From IMG/VR virus record IMGVR_UViG_3300008262_000188, positions 1 to 64,000 of that record: a stretch of DNA of 64,000 nucleotides. One strand, 5' to 3'. Shown here piece by piece: positions 58,661 through 64,000 of this stretch (the stretch's first letter is position 1; the number at the start of each line of letters is the position of its first letter). A model generated the notes under the pieces. That model was given only the letters and a program-made list of their open reading frames with translations. It was not told the origin of the DNA and made no database searches. The DNA comes from a virus. A program made the position numbers and the translations under genes.

Positions 58661-59317
58661 ATGGAAAATCGAGTTGAATTAATTGGCCATTATGGCTCAG
58701 ACGAAATTATTGCATGCTCTGCTTGGACTTCCACATCAAGAGAATTAACGGAAGAGAAAAAAGGCAGAGTCGGAAACTTGATTAGAACTCTTTGGGAAAA
58801 TGGTCATGAAACTCCCTTTGAAAAAGCTACGGTTCACTTTTTAATAGATTGTGATATTGCAAGTCATATTCATTTACTTAAACACAGAATAGCTAGCATC
58901 AATGCAGAGTCAGCAAGATATAAAGAATTGAAAGAAGATAAAACATATCTTCCTGACGATTGGGAAGGAGTAAGGGTTTTATCTTTAAAAGGAGGAGATC
59001 CAAATATGACTTGGAAAAGATTGTTAGAAATATATACAGATTTAGGTAATACATATTATCATGCATGCATAAAGGATTTAGAGCCCTTGGTAGGGAGAAA
59101 ACGAGCCAAAGAATCTGCTAGGTTTTTTAAAACTTATAATTCGCAAATACAATCTGATGTTATGTTTAACATGAGAAGTTTTGCAAATTTTCTTAAATTA
59201 CGACACAGCGAACATGCTCAAAAAGAAATTAGAGAAATTGCTCAAAGCATGCTGAGACTGGTTCAGCAAATAAATGGTAGCCCATTTAAGCATACTCTCA
59301 ATGCATGGAAGGTTTAA
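58661..59317 (+). CDS. thyX: Flavin-dependent thymidylate synthase
   Basis: 218 residues, usual ThyX length. The signature reads KHRIASINAESARY at 74-87, matching R-H-R-x7-S-x-R except that the first Arg is Lys. GHETPFEKATVHFLIDCDIA before it and the C-terminal RSFANFLKLRHSEHAQKEIR (second FAD/dUMP region) are intact. Makes dTMP from dUMP with methylene-tetrahydrofolate and FAD. Confidence 0.93.
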   Translation: MENRVELIGHYGSDEIIACSAWTSTSRELTEEKKGRVGNLIRTLWENGHETPFEKATVHFLIDCDIASHIHLLKHRIASINAESARYKELKEDKTYLPDDWEGVRVLSLKGGDPNMTWKRLLEIYTDLGNTYYHACIKDLEPLVGRKRAKESARFFKTYNSQIQSDVMFNMRSFANFLKLRHSEHAQKEIREIAQSMLRLVQQINGSPFKHTLNAWKV

Positions 59318-59321
59318 GTTG

Positions 59322-59327
59322 TTGACA
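59322..59327 (+). promoter_or_regulatory. TTGACA -35-like box
   Basis: 38 bases before the ATG at 59360; leads the operon 59360-62576. Confidence 0.55.
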
Positions 59328-59359
59328 AAACCATTTTTTGCGTTTATTGTTGCTTGTAG

Positions 59360-59926
59360 ATGATTAATAAAATAAAAATAACAAATTTAGCTGATGCTGA
59401 AAGTTACAGCTATAATAAAAACAACACCGAATGGGATGTTTGGATATCGGTTGTTGGAGAAGAAGATAGAAAACAAATAAATCGGATGAGAAAAAATTTT
59501 CAAGAAAAAAATGTAAAGTTTTTTCATCAATTTTTTGCAGATTGGTCTGATGATGACGGAATAGAGTGGGAACATTTAAAACGCGAAGCCCCTCAAATAC
59601 AGCACATTCAAAACATTATAACATTTATTAAACCTTATACGCAAGATCTTAAGCCGCATTGTTTAGGAGTAAATTGTTTTGCTGGTATTTCAAGATCAAC
59701 AGCTATTGGTATTACTGCGCTAGTAATGTCAGGCAGAACTGCAGAACAAGCCTTAACAGAAATTTTAAAAGTTAGACCTGTAGCTTGGCCTAACTTAAGA
59801 ATTTTAGGTTTTGCATCACAAATTTTAAATATAGACATTAAGACTCCCATAGCAAATTGGAAAATGCGTTGTCTTAATTCGGAAGAATTGTTTATAATAC
59901 CTGATCGACAACAAAAGGAAGAATAA
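59360..59926 (+). CDS. Dual-specificity-phosphatase-like protein
   Basis: 188 residues with the Cys-phosphatase loop NCFAGISRST at 105-114 (C106-x5-R112-S) and an upstream Asp-containing WSDDDG near 62-67 that can serve as general acid. Members dephosphorylate proteins, or RNA 5' triphosphates in the PIR1/BVP branch. Its position three bases before a gene leading to an Rnl1-like RNA ligase makes an RNA-end role worth considering. Confidence 0.75.
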   Translation: MINKIKITNLADAESYSYNKNNTEWDVWISVVGEEDRKQINRMRKNFQEKNVKFFHQFFADWSDDDGIEWEHLKREAPQIQHIQNIITFIKPYTQDLKPHCLGVNCFAGISRSTAIGITALVMSGRTAEQALTEILKVRPVAWPNLRILGFASQILNIDIKTPIANWKMRCLNSEELFIIPDRQQKEE

Positions 59927-59929
59927 TAG

Positions 59930-60691
59930 ATGAAAACTTCGAAGACCGTTTCTAAAAAAATTCAAGTAGAGTTTGATGCAGAACATTTACCTGTAATTAT
60001 TTCGGCTTTAGAAACATATTCCCGGCTGCAATCCGGTCAAGTTTCAATTGCTATGGATGAAGTTTATGCTGATAGATGGCTTACCCATGACGAGAGAAAT
60101 CACATCGAAAATACTATAAGATATGCAGCGTTTCCAAAAAATCTTAAAAGAGAGTATGATGGTCACGGAGGTTTTTATGATCAATACAACAACGTATACG
60201 ATGAGAATGGGAGCGTTGTAGAAGAAAGCGAAGAGTGGAAGCAAAAAAAGGCAAGACCTCATTTAGATCATGCTAATTCTTCCTTTGGAGTCGGTTGCAA
60301 AGAAATGACACGTGGCACGATTGCATGGGAGATCAAAAAAGCACTTCAAGAGTATTTACATTATGAGCGAAACAACGGTTATAGAGATATGGGTGTGGAT
60401 GGTGACGGTGTTCTTAATATTTCTGGCGTTCCTAGTGCGAAAGTAATTGATCCAGAAACAAAAAAATACTGGAAACCCATAAAAAAAGTAAAAATACCAC
60501 AACGATATCAACAAAAAATAAAACAATTAGTCCAAAATAAACAATATAGCGAAGTTTGGAATGTAATCGATAAAGGATTTAAACGAACTCCTCTTCCGCA
60601 AGGCTCTCAATATGCTATAGAGGAAGAGGCAGGAACTTTTTTTGTAATAATTGAAAAACCGTTTAAACCTATTAAACTTCTATTTCAATGA
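59930..60691 (+). CDS. Hypothetical protein (253 aa)
   Basis: Unrecognised. A His/Asp-rich middle (REYDGHGGFYDQYNNVYDEN, RPHLDHANSSFGVGCKEMTR) might bind metal; the C-terminus is basic and helical then beta-rich. It overlaps the RNA ligase gene by four bases and follows the phosphatase gene by three, so the three are coupled. Confidence 0.55.
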   Translation: MKTSKTVSKKIQVEFDAEHLPVIISALETYSRLQSGQVSIAMDEVYADRWLTHDERNHIENTIRYAAFPKNLKREYDGHGGFYDQYNNVYDENGSVVEESEEWKQKKARPHLDHANSSFGVGCKEMTRGTIAWEIKKALQEYLHYERNNGYRDMGVDGDGVLNISGVPSAKVIDPETKKYWKPIKKVKIPQRYQQKIKQLVQNKQYSEVWNVIDKGFKRTPLPQGSQYAIEEEAGTFFVIIEKPFKPIKLLFQ

Positions 60692-61776
60692 AAGTTAAGT
60701 TGCCAACCGAAAACGAACAGTTTTATATAAACGAAGGAGTTTTTTGCGGTATAGATTCATACTTAATTACACCCAAAATTAGTGCTGAATGGAATTCGAA
60801 TAACTTATTTTACCGTTCTTTAATAGTTGGTAGAGAAACCCAACAAGTACTTTCTTGCGGTTGGCCAAAATTTTTTAATTTAGGCGAAGCTTCCTCATTG
60901 TATCCTAATCCAGAAGAGTTTAAAGATTGGTCAATACAAGAAAAGTTAGACGGTTCGTTGTTAATCGTGGATCACGTAAATGGTCAATTCTCTATGAGAA
61001 CGAGAGGCTGTTTTAATTATCTCCAGCAAGACAATTCACAGGACTTCACTTTATTGTGTACAAAATACCCAAAAGTTGTAGAATTTTTAAAAAACAATTC
61101 TCATTTAACTTTGTTGTTTGAAATAGTAACTCCAAACAACGTCATTGTAATACGACCAAAAGAGGTTGAATTTTATTTTCTTGGAGCAATTAATAAAAGT
61201 TGTATGCAAATAGTTTGTCAACAAAATGTATTGGATATTTGGAGACAAATCGGCTGCATGCCAACTCCAAAAACCTTTCAAATCGAAGAGCTTAAAACAA
61301 TTGCAGATTTAGCAAATGCGATAAAGCATTGGAAGGGGCAAGAAGGGGTAGTTGTTTGTTATAATAACAATCAAAACAGAATAAAATTAAAATCTGATTG
61401 GTATCTGTTTTGCCATCGAGTCAAATCTCAATTAAACTCTGAAGATAATTTAATTGATTATTATATTGAATCTGAATTGCCTGATTTTGAAGAATTTTTC
61501 GAAAAAATTAAAACGAACTTTGATTTTGAAATTGCTGTTCAATTGACTGACCAAATACATAAAATAGTTGATGCTGGAATTTTAGCAAAAGAATACATAA
61601 GCAAAGTGATGAGCGTAGTACACGATATTAGAAATGTTAAAACGAGAAAAGAGCAGGCTGAAATGATAAAAAGAAATTTTTCTTCAAACTCTTCTTATGC
61701 TTTTACTCTATTAGACAACAAGCCTCTAACCAGTCTGCAATGGATCAAACTTATAAAAGAGCAGCTTACCAACTAG
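60688..61776 (+). CDS. rnlA: T4 Rnl1-like RNA ligase
   Basis: 362 residues (T4 Rnl1 is 374). The adenylated Lys is K86 in EKLDGSLLIV; RTRGCF is motif Ia-like; LLFEIVTPNN near 140 is motif III; GVVVCY near 228 is motif IV and KLKSDWYLFCHR near 234 motif V. T4 Rnl1 rejoins tRNA cut by host anticodon nuclease. Here the phage also carries odd tRNAs and a second ligase. The partner Pnkp is not in the window; the phosphatase two genes upstream may contribute. Confidence 0.82.
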   Translation: MKVKLPTENEQFYINEGVFCGIDSYLITPKISAEWNSNNLFYRSLIVGRETQQVLSCGWPKFFNLGEASSLYPNPEEFKDWSIQEKLDGSLLIVDHVNGQFSMRTRGCFNYLQQDNSQDFTLLCTKYPKVVEFLKNNSHLTLLFEIVTPNNVIVIRPKEVEFYFLGAINKSCMQIVCQQNVLDIWRQIGCMPTPKTFQIEELKTIADLANAIKHWKGQEGVVVCYNNNQNRIKLKSDWYLFCHRVKSQLNSEDNLIDYYIESELPDFEEFFEKIKTNFDFEIAVQLTDQIHKIVDAGILAKEYISKVMSVVHDIRNVKTRKEQAEMIKRNFSSNSSYAFTLLDNKPLTSLQWIKLIKEQLTN

Positions 61777-61777
61777 T

Positions 61778-61999
61778 ATGAAAGTCAAAGATTTAATGCA
61801 GTTGCTGAGTGAAAAAAATCCTGAGCTGATAGTTGTTGTTGATGGGTATGAATGCGGTTTTGATGAAGTAGATAAAATTAAAGAAGTGCTTATTATTCCT
61901 AATTCCGAATCAAAAAAGAAAACCTGGGAGGGAGAATATCACGAAGACTACTTAAAATTAAAAGGAAAGCCAGCACTTTTATTGCCCAGAAAATCATAA
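61778..61999 (+). CDS. Small conserved protein (73 aa)
   Basis: MKVKDLMQLLSEKNPELIVV followed by VDGYECGFDEV is the start of a widespread small phage/bacterial family in which the first strand-loop-strand reads ..v.V.gy..G..d. Function unknown. One base after the RNA ligase stop. Confidence 0.6.
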   Translation: MKVKDLMQLLSEKNPELIVVVDGYECGFDEVDKIKEVLIIPNSESKKKTWEGEYHEDYLKLKGKPALLLPRKS

Positions 62000-62014
62000 A
62001 TTATTTTTAAAAAT

Positions 62015-62290
62015 ATGAAAAAACGTTACGATTATTATACTGATGGAGAATGGAGAGTTTGTAAACCATTAACAAAAGATTGTAAAGACATAGTTGGTGA
62101 TCTCATGAATTCGGTTAATGTAGCACACCATTGGCCAAAAGAAAAACAACAACAATACTTCGAAAGAATTATTTCGGTTACTTATGATCTTGCTACCAGA
62201 AAACCTAAAACGAAGACGCGTAAATTTGCTGAATTCATAAAGGATAAATTTTTTAGCGTCGCTTCTCGATTAGTAATTTATGTACCTTAA
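62015..62290 (+). CDS. Hypothetical protein (91 aa)
   Basis: MKKRYDYYTDGEWRVCKPLT..., basic and helical, ending in a hydrophobic VASRLVIYVP. Overlaps the next gene by 11 bases. Unrecognised. Confidence 0.5.
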   Translation: MKKRYDYYTDGEWRVCKPLTKDCKDIVGDLMNSVNVAHHWPKEKQQQYFERIISVTYDLATRKPKTKTRKFAEFIKDKFFSVASRLVIYVP

Positions 62291-62576
62291 TTTTTCAATT
62301 AAAAATTTTTTTTATAAAAAAAACAATTTTAAAGGTTTTTTTTCATTTCATAAAAAACTTACTGAATACAAATACTTTGAATTTGAGTGCCTCAGAGATT
62401 CTTATCACTTACTAAATTTAGAATTTAAGGTTAGTTTTAAAGAAGATCATGCGGGGATTAGACTTGCAATTAGTTTGCTTGGCGTAGAACTTTATGCACA
62501 AATTTATGATAGTCGACACTGGGATTTTGCTAATAATTGTTGGCAAAGCAATCCAAATAATTTAGATGGATTTTAA
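62280..62576 (+). CDS. Conserved phage protein with HAG and RHWD motifs (98 aa)
   Basis: FEFECLRDSYHLLNLEFKVS, KEDHAGIRLAISLLGVEL and YDSRHWDFANNCW match a small beta-rich protein that recurs in phage genomes. Its first 25 residues overlap and differ. No known activity. Confidence 0.55.
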   Translation: MYLNFSIKNFFYKKNNFKGFFSFHKKLTEYKYFEFECLRDSYHLLNLEFKVSFKEDHAGIRLAISLLGVELYAQIYDSRHWDFANNCWQSNPNNLDGF

Positions 62577-62603
62577 CCGTCGACGACATACAATATTAAT
62601 GTT

Positions 62604-64000
62604 TTATTTTACAAAATATTCTAGCCAAATGTTTAAAATATCAATGTCTAGTTGTTTAATTATATTTTGATTTAGCAAGTTTTTATAAATTTGTTTAAGT
62701 AAATCCCGTGTTGAAATTAATCCTTCAGTATTTTCTTCGATTATATCAGCAATATACTCATTGTGTTTGTACATTTCTATTTCACTCTCTAAATCTTTAA
62801 ATGTATCGTGGTTGTTTCTATTTTGAACTACATTAGGAGCAACAAACATTAAATTTTTATTTAGTTTCTTTAATATTATATTTGTTATTACGCCTCTTAA
62901 TATGTCGCAATATCTAAAAGATACCGAAGAAGGGATCAATAAACAAGCAAATATATCTTTATCGATCCAAAATGTATTTTGGGTATTGAATGGACAAATA
63001 TTTTTATTATCTACAACTATATCTTGACAATGACTCCAATGTATATTTTTATGTGCATGAGTTAATCTGTAAATAGCGTCTACGTCAGGTTCGTTCTCTA
63101 TGAGACCATTAATAATCGAAGGTTGTGTATTTGTATATTCAACAGCAAACTCTGTAGATTTATATGCTTGAGAAAGTGGAAGACCTCTAGGCCATATACT
63201 ATTATTTTGTCGTTGAGCCTCTGATAAAGGCAGTCCTTTCAACCATAAGTTTATAGTATCTCCAAAAAAAAGATTGAAGATGTTTATCCACTGACTGTTT
63301 ATTTGCTTAACCAGCAATGCATTTTCGCTCTTATTTATTAAACATTTATCGAAATCATTGTTTGGAATATTGTCGTCATCGGTTTCGTATATAACTTCGT
63401 ATCCTTTTTGAATGGCATACAAATAACCAAGATTTTTTCTGCAATAATGATTAAACGGAATTAACTTACTCAATTCAGGAAATAAACGATATTGTGAATC
63501 AATGTCTAAATAAATGCAGTTTAAATCTCGATATTCTCCTGAAGGTGTATTTTCATCTGCTACAATAATGGTGTCATACTCTTCATTTAAAACATGTTTT
63601 AATATTGTCTCACTTGGTGAATTTATTGTTGTTATAACTACACATTTTTTTTTGCAAAAAATATCCCGTAGCCATTGTTTTGTTTCTGGTACATGTTGAT
63701 AATCGGTAGAAGCACTATTAAATTTTAAAGGATGTAAAGCAAATGTGTGGGTTTGGTTAAAAGAATTCTTTATATAAGAAAAATTTGTTAAATTTTGCCT
63801 TAACTTATTCCACAGATAGGTAGCATGTCCAAATAATTGATAATCATTTTTATTAGGTATAAGATGACTTATAATAGTTGGAATTGCAATCTCGAGGAAA
63901 ACCTTCATTTTTGCAAAAATATCCATTGCATCAACAAAATCTTGATTAAAATGTTTTCGTGGTATAAAAAAATAATCACTAAGAGAATGGATTCCATCCT
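62604..64000 (-). CDS. STELLO-type glycosyltransferase (5' end outside window)
   Basis: CVVITTINSPSETILKHVLN, TIIVADENTPSGEY, RKNLGYLYAIQKGYEVIYET and TDDDNIPNNDF are the STELLO/PF03385 signatures (D-D-D-N metal site). An ATG exists at 63926, but the frame stays open to the edge and reads DGIHSLSDYFFIPRKHFNQD before it, in keeping with the family, so the true start is probably beyond 64000. STELLO proteins are best known from plants and some bacteria and sit in glycan pathways. Confidence 0.78.
   Translation of the reverse strand, partial: DGIHSLSDYFFIPRKHFNQDFVDAMDIFAKMKVFLEIAIPTIISHLIPNKNDYQLFGHATYLWNKLRQNLTNFSYIKNSFNQTHTFALHPLKFNSASTDYQHVPETKQWLRDIFCKKKCVVITTINSPSETILKHVLNEEYDTIIVADENTPSGEYRDLNCIYLDIDSQYRLFPELSKLIPFNHYCRKNLGYLYAIQKGYEVIYETDDDNIPNNDFDKCLINKSENALLVKQINSQWINIFNLFFGDTINLWLKGLPLSEAQRQNNSIWPRGLPLSQAYKSTEFAVEYTNTQPSIINGLIENEPDVDAIYRLTHAHKNIHWSHCQDIVVDNKNICPFNTQNTFWIDKDIFACLLIPSSVSFRYCDILRGVITNIILKKLNKNLMFVAPNVVQNRNNHDTFKDLESEIEMYKHNEYIADIIEENTEGLISTRDLLKQIYKNLLNQNIIKQLDIDILNIWLEYFVK

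Overview
The window is a contiguous piece of a large, AT-rich tailed-phage genome of the T4-like myovirus type, most likely marine. The lineage is shown by a late sigma factor of the T4 gp55 kind at the left edge, UvsW helicase, UvsY mediator, a DnaG-type primase, a T4 Rnl1-like RNA ligase, ThyX, a lysis cassette, a large tRNA array and a one-piece tmRNA. There is no integrase, insertion sequence or CRISPR array. Start codons almost never have a Shine-Dalgarno sequence. The host cannot be named from the sequence.

Layout. 1-2.9 kb: late sigma factor (partial), uvsW, a Nudix hydrolase and uvsY, leftward. 2.9-3.3 kb: a GC-rich, hairpin-rich stretch with no gene, probably a structured RNA. 3.3-7.3 kb: small phage genes, a P-loop kinase-like protein, and QueE/QueD for 7-deazaguanine synthesis. 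7.3-12.3 kb: zinc-motif protein, primase, and four low-complexity proteins whose N-termini look like T4 capsid-targeting peptides with prohead-protease sites. 12.3-17.6 kb: RecB-like nuclease, SprT-like protease, a double-PAS protein, then endolysin, holin-like protein and a one-piece spanin. 17.7-18.1 kb: tmRNA with an unusually long tag. 18.3-23.9 kb: NodU-type carbamoyltransferase, DnaQ-like exonuclease, tRNA-Ala, methyltransferase, HAD phosphatase. 24-28 kb: tRNA array (17 intact or near-intact tRNAs in the window when the isolated tRNA-Ala is included, one tRNA fragment), an HNH gene that has broken one tRNA, and a duplicated sulfotransferase pair. 28-34.4 kb: small early-type genes, an Rnl5/DraRnl-like RNA ligase, a LysM protein and a frame-interrupted gene.

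34.4-64 kb is dominated by a glycan island: RmlA and RmlC, a sulfatase facing an anaerobic sulfatase maturase, at least ten glycosyltransferase-type proteins (GT2, GT8, GT25, GT61, GT77-like, GT92-like, STELLO and others), several sulfotransferases including a glycosyltransferase-sulfotransferase fusion, and a right-handed beta-helix protein. A complete ClpC-type unfoldase sits inside the island. 58.4-62.6 kb returns to core phage functions: ThyX, a dual-specificity phosphatase and the Rnl1-like ligase. The island suggests that the phage makes or remodels a sulfated surface glycan on the host or on its own virion; that is inference.

Regulation looks unusually uniform. TTGACA/TTGTCT boxes lie 33-38 bases before the start codon of at least twelve genes, and gp55-type ATAAATA boxes lie 5-13 bases before the start codon of nine others. 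Both spacings put the predicted transcription start at or within a few bases of the ATG, so much of the phage may use leaderless or nearly leaderless mRNAs.
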